Part shown: positions 51,016 through 58,461 of the stretch, one piece after another
Numbering within the stretch: the first letter of the stretch is position 1
Layout: every line of letters starts with the position of its first letter
Source: Candidatus Tayloriibacteriota bacterium
GTDB taxonomy: Bacteria; Patescibacteria; Paceibacteria; UBA9973; UBA6065
Direction of reading: 5' to 3'
Length of the DNA stretch: 64,000 nt
Assembly (NCBI GenBank): GCA_016215405.1
Contig: JACRJQ010000007.1
Coordinates: 124,001 to 188,000 of the forward strand
The notes under the pieces: generated by a model
Told to the model about the DNA's origin: nothing
The model's input: the letters and a program-made list of their open reading frames with translations, nothing else
Databases searched by the model: none
Program-made: the position numbers and the translations under genes

Positions 51016-51318
51016 ATGAACGCCATAAGATCATATTTGAGCAGGGCAAGCGCGAGGCTTTCGAGGCTCGGAAAAGACCCCCAAACCGACTGGTACTTCG
51101 CCCTCGGCGCTTTCGCTCTCGCGTTGGGAGTCGTAGTTGCACTCGACGCCTACTTCGCATTCGACGTGACGCAGGTCGCCGAAGAGACGCAGGCGGAGAC
51201 GAGGAAAGCCATCACTCTCGACAGAGACGCCCTCTCGGAAGAAGCGAAGAGGATACGCGAAGAATCGCAGACGAAAGCTCCGATTCCCGAAGCGGCCCTC
51301 AGAGACCCTTCTCTATAA
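51016..51318 (+). CDS. Hypothetical membrane-anchored protein of the pilus operon
   Basis: The 100-residue protein has one membrane helix (WYFALGAFALALGVVVALDAYFAF, residues about 26-49) and a charged, helical tail with TRKAITLDRDALSEEAKRIREESQTKAP. It is the last gene of the pilM-N-O run (4 bp after pilO) and ends 5 bp from a convergent tRNA-Arg gene. The position suggests a pilus-assembly part, perhaps a PilP substitute, but the sequence is not PilP-like. Confidence 0.55.
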   Translation: MNAIRSYLSRASARLSRLGKDPQTDWYFALGAFALALGVVVALDAYFAFDVTQVAEETQAETRKAITLDRDALSEEAKRIREESQTKAPIPEAALRDPSL

Positions 51319-51323
51319 AACTG

Positions 51324-51395
51324 TGTCCCCACGTGGAATCGAACCACGATCTCAGGCTCCGGAGGCCCGCACTCTATCCGTTGAGCTATGAGGAC
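51324..51395 (-). tRNA. tRNA-Arg (anticodon CCG)
   Basis: It folds as a cloverleaf with acceptor GTCCTCA/TGGGGAC, D arm GCTC...GAG, anticodon stem CGGGC/GCCTG with loop CTCCGGA and T arm CGTGG-TTCGATT-CCACG. The discriminator is A and CCA is not encoded. Unlike the other tRNAs here, it has no hairpin joined to its 3' end. Confidence 0.95.
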
Positions 51396-51436
51396 GCTGC
51401 TTCATTTTAAACCTCTTTCCTGATATTCTCACTGCA

Positions 51437-51509
51437 CCCCTTGTAGTTCAATGGATCAGAACACCGGACTTCTAAGCCGGCTATGCAGGTTCGATTCCTG
51501 CCGAGGGGA
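51437..51509 (+). tRNA. tRNA-Arg (anticodon TCT)
   Basis: The cloverleaf has acceptor CCCCTTG/CGAGGGG, D arm GTTC/GAAC, anticodon loop CTTCTAA in stem CCGGA/GCCGG (A-G mismatch at the loop end), T arm GCAGG-TTCGATT-CCTGC and discriminator A. The next bases are CCA, but they also belong to the large palindrome that begins in the acceptor strand. Confidence 0.95.
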
Positions 51510-51557
51510 CCATATGAGAAAACCGCCGTACGGCGGTTTTCTCATATGGTCCCCTCG
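51502..51557. repeat. 56-bp perfect palindrome starting in the tRNA-Arg acceptor strand
   Basis: Positions 51502-51529 are exactly complementary to 51530-51557 with no loop. The left arm contains the whole 3' acceptor strand and discriminator of tRNA-Arg(TCT). It probably acts as a terminator, but is far longer than needed. Confidence 0.95.
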
Positions 51558-51598
51558 AAACGCCTCACGACGACCGACATATCTTTCGGACGCGCCTC

Positions 51599-51646
51599 CT
51601 CAGCGAAGCAGAAAGGCCCCTTGCGGGGCCTTTCTGCTTCGCTGAG
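51599..51646. repeat. 22-bp-stem hairpin with GGCCCC/GGGGCC core
   Basis: Positions 51599-51620 and 51625-51646 are perfectly complementary with loop TTGC. It lies 41 bp after the 56-bp palindrome. No T tract follows. The stretch 51558-51884 has no supported gene; a minus-strand frame across both palindromes is discussed in the findings. Confidence 0.9.
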
Positions 51647-51884
51647 CTTCTTCTGACAAACTCGCTGCCGGAGTTCTGCGGCCCCGGCTCGCCCTACGGG
51701 CTCATCGAACCAAAACGGCAAATGATACCTGCGCAACGAACCTTCTTAGCCTGAGAGGCCGCCCGTACCGCCTCCTCGGCTAAAGTCGAGAACGAATACC
51801 GATCTGCTTCCGTTTCTCCAGCGGACGACCGCTCCGCCTGACCCTATCGATACTACTCCCGAGACGGCGATTTCTTTCAGGGAC

Positions 51885-52382
51885 CTATCTCTCTATGGCC
51901 GCGCCGAGAGCGGTGCCAGCAAGTATGGCCAGCCCTCCGATGACGGCCGTCGTCATCCCCTTCCTCAGAGGCGATGTCGACGAGAGGCGCGCGTTCGCCA
52001 CGCCGAGGACGAAGAGCGCTGAAAGAGAGACCGCGATCGACACGGGAAGCGCGAGAGAGCTCGCAAACAGGACGTATGGCAAGAGCACCACGAGGCCCGA
52101 TACGAAATACGAGAAGAACATGACGATGGCCGACGCCACGGACCTGCGCAGAGGCAGAGATTTCCTCTCTTCGAATTCTTTAGCGCTATTCTCCGACAAA
52201 AGGCCGCCCGCGCTCATAGAGAGCGCTTCGACGAATATAAGGATGATCCCCGTGAGGAGGATGGTCGGACGAGGCACCCCAGCGACGGCGATGCCCGATA
52301 TGAGGCCCACGGTCGAGACAAGGCTGTCTTCGACGCCGAAAGTGAAGCTTCGGACCGAATCTGAATTGATAAAGGTTTTCAT
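51885..52382 (-). CDS. VIT1/CCC1-family transporter-like protein
   Basis: The 165-residue protein matches the iron/manganese vacuolar transporter family: FTFGVEDSLVSTVGLISGIA (residues about 13-32), then GIILIFVEALSMSAGGLLSENSAKEFEERK with the metal-binding Glu-rich loop, and two C-terminal helix pairs (FVSGLVVLLPYVLF, GGLAILAGTALGA). It is short for the family, about five helices. It may export iron or manganese. It follows the 159-residue membrane protein by 8 bp. Confidence 0.87.
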   Translation of the reverse strand: MKTFINSDSVRSFTFGVEDSLVSTVGLISGIAVAGVPRPTILLTGIILIFVEALSMSAGGLLSENSAKEFEERKSLPLRRSVASAIVMFFSYFVSGLVVLLPYVLFASSLALPVSIAVSLSALFVLGVANARLSSTSPLRKGMTTAVIGGLAILAGTALGAAIER

Positions 52383-52390
52383 GGCTCTTT

Positions 52391-52870
52391 CTAGAGATTC
52401 GCGAGCCAGAGCACCGCGAGGAAGATGAACACTCCCATATAAAGGAGCCTGTATGTCGCGTAGAAGAACAGGCGCTTTCTCTTTTCCGAAGAGTCGAGCG
52501 ACCAGATCTCGGGATAGACGCCCTCTTCGGCGAAAGCGCCCCGCTCATAAAGGCCGAGGATCTTCTCTATCCTTACGGCGACCTTGTGCTGATCCTGAAA
52601 CGTCTTGTCGAGGTCTTTGATGTAATGCTCTTTGAGTACGTAGAGCGCGAGAAGGACGAGCGCCGTAGCCGCCGCTCTCATATCGACGCCCACGAGAGAC
52701 TCTCTCTGGACTATCCAACCCGACGCGACGATAAGGACTCCGAGTCCCCAGATCGCGACGCTCTGAGCCCTCTCGCGGACCGTGTGCATGGCCTTATACC
52801 TCTCGTCGAGCGCCCGTAAGAGCACCTGGACCTTCTCTGCTTCAGACAGGGCGATATGCTGATCTTTCAT
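52391..52870 (-). CDS. Hypothetical membrane protein
   Basis: The 159-residue protein has an N-terminal amphipathic helix, a central hydrophobic pair (VAIWGLGVLIVASGWIV, AAATALVLLALYVL), and a C-terminal hydrophobic helix (YMGVFIFLAVLWLANL). No family is recognised. TATACT ends 6 bp before the ATG, so the mRNA is probably leaderless. It is cotranscribed with the VIT-like gene. Confidence 0.65.
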   Translation of the reverse strand: MKDQHIALSEAEKVQVLLRALDERYKAMHTVRERAQSVAIWGLGVLIVASGWIVQRESLVGVDMRAAATALVLLALYVLKEHYIKDLDKTFQDQHKVAVRIEKILGLYERGAFAEEGVYPEIWSLDSSEKRKRLFFYATYRLLYMGVFIFLAVLWLANL

Positions 52871-52904
52871 GCCTTAAGTATACCTCGGCCGACGAGGCGG
52901 AAAT

Positions 52905-53090
52905 TCACCTCCTCCCCTGTCGGGGCACCTTCGCGCCCGCCCGCCGCGCCTCAGAGAGGCCTATCGCGATCGCCTGCTTCCTGTTTTTGACCCTCTTCCC
53001 GCTCCGGCCCGACTTCAATCTGCCGCGCTTGTATTCATGGACGGCTTTCTTCACTTTCTCTTGAGCTTTCGGTCCGTATCTTCGGGGCAT
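52905..53090 (-). CDS. DUF6496-like small basic protein
   Basis: The 61-residue product (PRRYGPKAQEKVKKAVHEYKRGRLKSG then KRVKNRKQAIAIGLSEARRAGAKVP) matches the small basic family with RKQAIAIGLSEAR, often annotated DUF6496. It is strongly positive and probably binds nucleic acid. Function is unknown. A TACTAG box lies close to the ATG. Confidence 0.75.
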   Translation of the reverse strand: MPRRYGPKAQEKVKKAVHEYKRGRLKSGRSGKRVKNRKQAIAIGLSEARRAGAKVPRQGRR

Positions 53091-53130
53091 ACGAGACTAG
53101 TACGATCGAGCGCCGCGAACGGTTCGAGGC

Positions 53131-53655
53131 CTATGACCTCCTCGATATCTCCTCTCTCACGGCTCGCCTCCGGCGCAGCCTCTGTATCCCCCACATCGCG
53201 TAGGCAAACGCGATGAGTGCGAGATTTGTGAAGAATATCGAGGGCGTCGCCCAGCTCACGCCGTCGAAGCGGTAGATCGAGAGGGGCCAGAGAAAGGGCG
53301 TCGGAAAGAATTCCGTCGAGTGCGTGAATATGTCGACGGCTATGTGGAGAGGCCAGGCGAGCATGGGCCAGAACGGCTTCCTGAAAACGGCCCATGCGAG
53401 GGCGAAGACGGTGGCGAACACGACGAGGCTATGGGTGAGGTCGTAGAGCGAGCTTACATAGCCGGGGATCGAAGAGAGCTCGGGCCTGCCGAATCCGCCG
53501 CGTTCGAAGAGATTCGCGACCGTGAATATGCCGAAAGAGAAGAGGTCTGGCGATATGCCGAAAAGGGCGCTCCACCAGAAAGCTCTCTTATTCTTCCTTC
53601 CGAACGCGACTCCGCCCCAAAGCCCGTGAGAGATGATGTCCACGACAGACAGCAT
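53131..53655 (-). CDS. YdjM/DUF457-like membrane protein (putative metal-dependent hydrolase)
   Basis: The 174-residue protein has five or six hydrophobic segments with polar residues in conserved places: DIISHGLWGGVAFG at the start, GISPDLFSFG, DLTHSLVVF and WPLHIAVDIFTH. This H...D..H..H set resembles the LexA-regulated YdjM membrane metal-dependent hydrolases. Activity is inferred only. A TTGACA motif (53744-53749) with a TATTGT region upstream could be its promoter. Confidence 0.75.
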   Translation of the reverse strand: MLSVVDIISHGLWGGVAFGRKNKRAFWWSALFGISPDLFSFGIFTVANLFERGGFGRPELSSIPGYVSSLYDLTHSLVVFATVFALAWAVFRKPFWPMLAWPLHIAVDIFTHSTEFFPTPFLWPLSIYRFDGVSWATPSIFFTNLALIAFAYAMWGIQRLRRRRAVREEISRRS

Positions 53656-53969
53656 AGCACGACAAAGGCTCCGCCTTGCACCCTCTTTGTAGCGATTAGG
53701 TTAGGAGCGATAATCATGTCATAAAACAATACGACGTATCCTTTGTCAAAAAATTAACGTACTATGTAAGGGAGTAAAACTATAGTGAAAGGCCAGATCG
53801 GGCGATCATCTCCGACGGACGTTTAAGGAAAAAACCAAAAACCTTCCAGTCGAAAGCGCCTCCTCCGCCCCAGGACTGCCTTCTTTCTCTAGCGCCTCAA
53901 GCGCTTGCGGATAAAATCAGTTGCGACTTTTACCTCTTAAAAGCTAGCAAATCGGCTAAGAATATCTAT
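53656..53969. other. Intergenic region with no supported gene
   Basis: This 314-bp gap lies between divergent genes. It contains a minus-strand TTGACA at 53744-53749, plus AT-rich patches (GGAAAAAACCAAAAACC near 53826). No reading frame, tRNA or terminator is convincing. The plus-strand AAGAATATCTAT just before 53970 may be the -10 region of the next gene. Confidence 0.5.
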
Positions 53970-54341
53970 ATGACAAAGATCACGCAATCGGTCGGGCTTT
54001 CGGCGGGCTCATTCTTCAGGGCGCTCTTCCTCGCTCTCATCTTTATAGCGGCCCCTGCAGCGCATGCGGATACCAACATCCTCGCCGGCAACGACCTTAC
54101 TGTCGGAGCTACAGGGCAAGGAGTGGTCGTCCTGCAAGGACTGCTCTCGGAGATGGGGTACTTGAATATCCCGTCGAGCGTCCCGATGGGCTACTTCGGA
54201 TCGCTCACTAAGAGCGCGCTCGCTCGATACCAGACGTCTGAAAGCGTAAGCCCTGCCGTAGGCTACTTCGGGCCTGTGACCAAGATCAGGATGCATCAGC
54301 AGTTCGCGTCCCATAACTGGCTTACCATGATGGGTTGGTAG
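53970..54341 (+). CDS. Secreted peptidoglycan-binding domain protein
   Basis: The 123-residue protein has a signal peptide (FFRALFLALIFIAAPAAHA, cleavage near residue 33), then a PG_binding_1 domain: DLTVGATGQGVVVLQGLLSEMGYLNIPSSVPMGYFGSLTKSALARYQTSESVSPAVGYFGPVTKIRM. The GYFG-x-x-T-K repeat is typical. It probably attaches to the wall with no enzyme domain. It resembles the larger protein at 62885 in its wall-binding part. A hairpin terminator (AAACCGCC...GGCGGTTT, about 54373-54393) follows. Confidence 0.87.
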   Translation: MTKITQSVGLSAGSFFRALFLALIFIAAPAAHADTNILAGNDLTVGATGQGVVVLQGLLSEMGYLNIPSSVPMGYFGSLTKSALARYQTSESVSPAVGYFGPVTKIRMHQQFASHNWLTMMGW

Positions 54342-54370
54342 CCTAAGAACAGATGGAGCAAATAAACCAG

Positions 54371-54397
54371 AGAAACCGCCGCGAGGGCGGTTTTTTG
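54371..54397 (+). terminator. Terminator of the wall-binding protein gene
   Basis: AAACCGCC pairs with GGCGGTTT across a GCGAG loop, followed by a T run, 30 bp past the stop. Confidence 0.8.
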
Positions 54398-54482
54398 CTT
54401 GCCTCACTGACGCACAAAGCACGGACACCAGTACAAAAAAGCCCGCCGCGTCGTGCGGGGGCTTCGGAAACCTGACGGATCG

Positions 54483-55196
54483 TTACCTCGTCCTCTGCAG
54501 GACGTAGGGGTGCTCCATATCGTGGTGCAGATAATGCGGCCCGCAATTGCATGGCCGTTTGCCGCACCGATAATGCGGCCCCGAATACTTCTCGGAAAGG
54601 ACCGTATCGAGATCGACCTCGAGCATTCCCGAGATCACCAAGATCCACGAGAACACGTCGGCGAGCTCGTGCGAGACGCTTTTGCGCATGGCTTCGAGTT
54701 TCATACCGTGCCGGTGGATGTCGAGGAGCTGGGCGCTCGACGTCTCGCCGATCTCCTCATACAGGCGACCGATGACGAATTGCATCCCGTTCTTCCGGTT
54801 GCCTTCGCCATAGACCGCCATCAGATTCGCGGCCCAGTCGTTTGCAGACCAGGCGAGCTGAATGGGGTCGGGAGGGGCGAGGACGATGTCTTTCCTCTTT
54901 TCGATGTGGCAGGCGCAGACGGGCTCTCCGCAATACGCACAGCGGCCCGGCGGGAACTTCTCCCGCATCGCATCGACGACGGGAAGGTCCCTGAATTCGT
55001 CGGCGACGGCGCACGTCCAGCTGAAGAGGCTCGCGAGAGAGCTTTCGAGATTGGGCTTAGAGGACTTCTTGCGCACATGCTTCGCGAAGATCCTAGCCGC
55101 TTCGAGGAGGAAGAAAAGGCGCTGGCCCTTGAGATACATAGCGTTGCGCTGGCCAAAGAGCCCGCGCAGATCGTCAATCTGGCTTTGGAGGTTCAT
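54483..55196 (-). CDS. MazG-like protein with cysteine clusters
   Basis: The 237-residue protein has the MazG-type acidic pattern: EEIGETSSAQL near residue 167, then SHELADVFSWILVISGMLEVDLDTVL near 190-215, resembling EExxE...ExxD of all-alpha NTP pyrophosphohydrolases. CAYCGEPVCACH near 108 and YRCGKRPCNCGPHYLHHDMEH at the C-terminus add metal-binding-like clusters unusual for MazG. It may clean up non-canonical nucleotides; this is inferred. The ATG at 55196 is chosen because earlier residues are Gly/Pro-rich. Confidence 0.6.
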   Translation of the reverse strand: MNLQSQIDDLRGLFGQRNAMYLKGQRLFFLLEAARIFAKHVRKKSSKPNLESSLASLFSWTCAVADEFRDLPVVDAMREKFPPGRCAYCGEPVCACHIEKRKDIVLAPPDPIQLAWSANDWAANLMAVYGEGNRKNGMQFVIGRLYEEIGETSSAQLLDIHRHGMKLEAMRKSVSHELADVFSWILVISGMLEVDLDTVLSEKYSGPHYRCGKRPCNCGPHYLHHDMEHPYVLQRTR

Positions 55197-55265
55197 GGTA
55201 GGTTTTGGGTTCTGCGACCACCCTACTCCAACACCACGAGGAAGTAAATCGAAGAGGATCACATA

Positions 55266-55291
55266 AGAAAACCGCCTTTCGGCGGCTTCTC
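55266..55291. terminator. Hairpin terminator
   Basis: AGAAAACCGCC and GGCGGCTTCT (one mismatch) enclose TTTC. It lies between the MazG-like gene and the AT-rich island; the left island boundary is somewhere near here. Confidence 0.65.
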
Positions 55292-55383
55292 ATTTTGGGT
55301 GCCGTCGTGGCGGGAATTAGAAATAGAATGAGGTTTGAAAATCCAGCCATTCCCTCTCTTAAATGAAATAATTGAACCTCGTC

Positions 55384-56361
55384 TCAAGAGAGACTCTTTT
55401 TTATTTCTTTTAAAATTGTAGTTTCATTTTGATCGGGCGGAAATATCTGTCGAAGAGAATAAGGGAAATAACCTTTAACACCATTCCATATTCCTGCGTA
55501 TTTACTCACTTCCCATGAACCGAAATGAGAAGGTTTTCCCTCGAGTTTATTTTTGACAATCTCAGGATCTGTCGGATTCACAATGTAAATACTGAGACCG
55601 TATTCTTGCACACCCTTTAGCAGAATGTCGTTTATATGCGCGTCACCAAATCCATACCCAATCACAAGTAATTTCTTATTCTTTTCAAAGATCTGACCCA
55701 TAAATATTTCCATGTACCATTTCAACAATGGCTCCTGAGAAATGTTTTCGGATTTGTTCTTACCAATCACCATCTGATTACCTCCATTGGAGGAGGCCCA
55801 AGCATAGGACCCGTGTAATTTTATATAACTCGAATTATTTAAGTCTTTTTTTGCAGGCTCAGCCTCCTTGGGGAGGATGGCTTTTTTGGCATTTCCTTTA
55901 ATTCCATAATCAAACACCTGTGCAACACCAGGAGAGCGATAGTCGTGCTGTCTCTCCATAAGTAAGTCTTGATTCAGAGTGAAAAACCAACCGCTCTCTG
56001 ATCCCCTTTGGGATAAAAAACTCAACAAATCACCAAGCCCATAGATATTTAGAGCAAGAGGATTCTCCAAATTAAATGTCCAGCCTTTTATCGAGTCATC
56101 AAGGTCTTTATATGCATCCTCCACGGCAACTCGCACCGCTTCTTTTGCCTCGGGTGTGTAGCGTCCTCCTGTAAGGACTATTGAATACACCGACTCAAAA
56201 TCAAAGTCCTTCAATAACAAATCGCGCACATCAGGAATTGCCTGTAAGAGGGGGTTATTGAAAATTTTTGACCACATTTCACGCGCAAGAAAACCACCAA
56301 AATTATGTGTGAAGCCGGCACCTGTTAGCAAAAGAACATTTCTCTGCATAGATTTAGTCAT
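55384..56361 (-). CDS. SIR2-like domain protein, putative NAD-depleting effector
   Basis: The 325-residue protein has the SIR2-family landmarks: LLLTGAGFTHNFGG (residues about 10-23), the FTLNQD block (about 127-132, in place of the usual TxNxD), KLHGS (181-185), and LLVIGYGFGDAHINDILLKG (231-250). In known phage-defence systems such domains hydrolyse NAD; here that is inferred. No zinc ribbon of protein deacetylases is seen. The ATG at 56361 overlaps the upstream KAP gene by 8 bp, so it is translationally coupled to it. Composition is AT-rich like the rest of the island. Confidence 0.82.
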   Translation of the reverse strand: MTKSMQRNVLLLTGAGFTHNFGGFLAREMWSKIFNNPLLQAIPDVRDLLLKDFDFESVYSIVLTGGRYTPEAKEAVRVAVEDAYKDLDDSIKGWTFNLENPLALNIYGLGDLLSFLSQRGSESGWFFTLNQDLLMERQHDYRSPGVAQVFDYGIKGNAKKAILPKEAEPAKKDLNNSSYIKLHGSYAWASSNGGNQMVIGKNKSENISQEPLLKWYMEIFMGQIFEKNKKLLVIGYGFGDAHINDILLKGVQEYGLSIYIVNPTDPEIVKNKLEGKPSHFGSWEVSKYAGIWNGVKGYFPYSLRQIFPPDQNETTILKEIKKSLS

Positions 56362-57802
56362 CGTAATCGCGCCAATTCTGCTTATCGTATTTTCCCCTTT
56401 CAACATATTCTACAAGCGTGTCGTAGAAAAAACGCGCATGGGCAGAACGATCACCTTCATTCAAATACCAGCCATTCTGCGTTCTTTTAATCTTATAGGT
56501 TAACCAATCAGAATTCTCGTTAGTCCCTTTCGGAATTAATCTCTTCAACATCGAATTTGAATATTCCGAGAAAAGCCACTGCCCCTTGTCATCAGATGAG
56601 GAGGCGTTTGCCCTCACTGATCTAAGCACCTTTAGAAAAGTCTCTTTATTTCCATAAAGAGCGATTAATAACTTAATAGCAATATCTATACATTGGTTCC
56701 TACCATCCATGAAACTGTCCCTAATAAGGGCGCCCTTTTGTACCTCAACAAACTTATGTTGTATTGGTTTATACAGCTGGCGAAGGCTCACGTGACCCAA
56801 ATCAAATGCCTTAAGTAACACCTCCTCCAAAAGATGTTTGGTTATTCCACTTCTACCCAGCGCATCTTTGAGATTTGGCTCATCATATTTTATTTTCTGG
56901 ATGAGATCAGGTATTTTTTCAATAACTGCCTTTTTGTTATCGAACTCAAAGGGTTTAACGGTGAAGAATTTGTCGAAATAACCACCAAACTCGGTTGACT
57001 CACCGTATCTGTGATGAAATATGCTCTCTACGTTCTTAATGTCAGCCACAATTATTATGTGATCGAAACCAAATTTGTTGTCTTCCTCACCTTCCATCTG
57101 GGCTGATAACACGTTCAGTATGCGGAATATATGCTCGGGATCGATTCTGTCGAAGTCGTCCAATATCAAAACGCTTCTCTTTCCCGCTTTGTTGTTTTTT
57201 ATCTTCTCGATCAGCAAGTGACTAAGATGATCGGTTGCAATCGAATCGTCAGACAATTCGATCTCCTTTATGAATTTATCAATAACGCCCTTATCACCAG
57301 CTTGAAATTCTCTTTTAAACTCTTGGAATTTCCTGTCGAACACGAGCAAGTCTTTTATAGGCCGACCTAGTTTGCTCAATGCCTGTACTAATGGGTCTGG
57401 AGACAGGGAGAGCGCCGCTTCAGTGGTGCCAACGATTGATTGAAGCGTTGAGTTTATTGACCCTCTTTCTTTGCAAAAAGAGAGAAATAGCCTAGTAGAA
57501 TCTTTTATGCCCTTGGAAACATTACCCTGAAAACACTCAGGGTCCTTTTTAAGCAGTTCTACTAAAATATCGTATTTTAGTAGATTAATTATATTTTCAT
57601 TTGATGAAATCTGATATCTGACTGGATACAGATGATAGACATCATATTTTTCTTTAAAACCATCAAAGAAAGTCTGTAGGAAAAAAGTCTTTCCACACCC
57701 AAATTTGCCAGAGAAAAAAATACGCCTGTTTTTCTCTTCAGATAAAAAAGCTTCAAATTTACTCTTTGGTCCGTCTATTGAAATAAGGTTTTCTTGTTCC
57801 AT
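56354..57802 (-). CDS. KAP-family P-loop NTPase
   Basis: The 482-residue protein has Walker A SGKFGCGKTFFLQTF (residues about 31-45), Walker B SVLILDDFDRIDPEHI (about 210-225; the DDFDR form is typical of KAP ATPases), and a C-terminal part that resembles no family. The membrane segments often inserted between the two motifs are absent. It ends overlapping the SIR2-like gene, suggesting a sensor ATPase with an NADase effector. The ATG at 57802 is chosen: only 5 nt separate it from the 3' end of the tRNA-like gene; the longer frame would run through that RNA. Confidence 0.82.
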   Translation of the reverse strand: MEQENLISIDGPKSKFEAFLSEEKNRRIFFSGKFGCGKTFFLQTFFDGFKEKYDVYHLYPVRYQISSNENIINLLKYDILVELLKKDPECFQGNVSKGIKDSTRLFLSFCKERGSINSTLQSIVGTTEAALSLSPDPLVQALSKLGRPIKDLLVFDRKFQEFKREFQAGDKGVIDKFIKEIELSDDSIATDHLSHLLIEKIKNNKAGKRSVLILDDFDRIDPEHIFRILNVLSAQMEGEEDNKFGFDHIIIVADIKNVESIFHHRYGESTEFGGYFDKFFTVKPFEFDNKKAVIEKIPDLIQKIKYDEPNLKDALGRSGITKHLLEEVLLKAFDLGHVSLRQLYKPIQHKFVEVQKGALIRDSFMDGRNQCIDIAIKLLIALYGNKETFLKVLRSVRANASSSDDKGQWLFSEYSNSMLKRLIPKGTNENSDWLTYKIKRTQNGWYLNEGDRSAHARFFYDTLVEYVERGKYDKQNWRDYDD

Positions 57803-57807
57803 ATTTG

Positions 57808-57906
57808 CTGCGAGAATGGGGATCGAACCCATATTTTTTCCTTTCAAGATATTCAACAATGTGAGTACCTTGAAAGGGAAATGTGCTACCGTTACACCAT
57901 CTCGCA
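57808..57906 (-). tRNA. tRNA-Glu-like gene with interrupted anticodon loop
   Basis: It has a cloverleaf with acceptor TGCGAGA/TCTCGCA, D arm GTGT/GCAC with GG in the loop, anticodon stem TTTCC/GGAAA and T arm ATGGG-TTCGATC-CCCAT, with discriminator G. Removing about 28 nt (57842-57869, boundary ambiguous by two bases) leaves a perfect 7-nt loop CTTTCAA, anticodon TTC (Glu). The insert lets CTTTCAAG pair with CTTGAAAG, hiding the anticodon. The gene lies 16 nt after the RloB-like gene and 5 nt before the KAP gene, on the same strand. It could be an intron-bearing tRNA, a decoy or a pseudogene. Confidence 0.75.
57842..57869 (-). other. Candidate intron/insert in the tRNA anticodon loop
   Basis: These 28 nt split the anticodon loop at or next to position 37/38, the usual site of archaeal and eukaryotic tRNA introns. 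It is too short for a group I intron. Exact ends cannot be fixed because AA is shared by both junctions. Confidence 0.5.
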
Positions 57907-57922
57907 ATATCACTTTGATATC

Positions 57923-58453
57923 TCAGGTCATCAAAGCGATGAGCTTCTCAAGGTCCACAATTTTTTTCTTTTGCGAATCGACGAGTGTTTTCGGAAATAC
58001 TTTCTCATATTCAGTAGGGTCGTTGCGGCGTTTATGGTCGATGTATTTTGATTCGAATTCCGACTTGCACCATGCTGATGTTTTGTCTGAATAAGACTTC
58101 CCGTCATTAAGTATTGAGAGAAGCACTGCCTCCAAGCAGGGTGTAATCTCAATAAGCTCAATGCCTCTTTCTTTTGCTTGCTTTCGAGCTCGCCTAATTT
58201 CCTCTTCGCCCTTATCGTTATCAAGGACAACGACCTTGCGATCAAAGGCCCCTGGAATCTTGTCCGCATCCATAACCACATTCTCTGGTGCGCCCCCTTT
58301 GCCTTTTCGGATAGTAACGGCAACCCCAGTATCCCTCGAATAAATAGATTTGAGATATTTAAGGAATACCTCTTCGCACATCCCCTCCCCAAAAACCAAA
58401 AGCATCCTACTTGCGACACGTCGTTTATGCTTTTGTGGATTTGAGCGAGACAT
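57923..58453 (-). CDS. RloB-like TOPRIM protein
   Basis: The 176-residue protein has a TOPRIM-type core: LLVFGEGMCEEVFLKYL (Glu23), VVVLDNDKGEEEIRRA (Asp78/Asp80), and TPCLEAVLL, where RloB proteins have a similar xPCFExW element. TOPRIM effectors paired with OLD-like ATPases include the nuclease AriB of PARIS, which cuts tRNA. It lies 8 bp after the ATPase gene and 16 nt before the tRNA-like gene. A tRNA-nuclease activity is inferred. Confidence 0.82.
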   Translation of the reverse strand: MSRSNPQKHKRRVASRMLLVFGEGMCEEVFLKYLKSIYSRDTGVAVTIRKGKGGAPENVVMDADKIPGAFDRKVVVLDNDKGEEEIRRARKQAKERGIELIEITPCLEAVLLSILNDGKSYSDKTSAWCKSEFESKYIDHKRRNDPTEYEKVFPKTLVDSQKKKIVDLEKLIALMT

Positions 58454-58461
58454 GAACGACT

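Noticed and set aside
57803..57913. Upstream extension of the KAP gene through the tRNA-like region
   Set aside because: It would translate the tRNA; residues before MEQENLISIDG have no family similarity.
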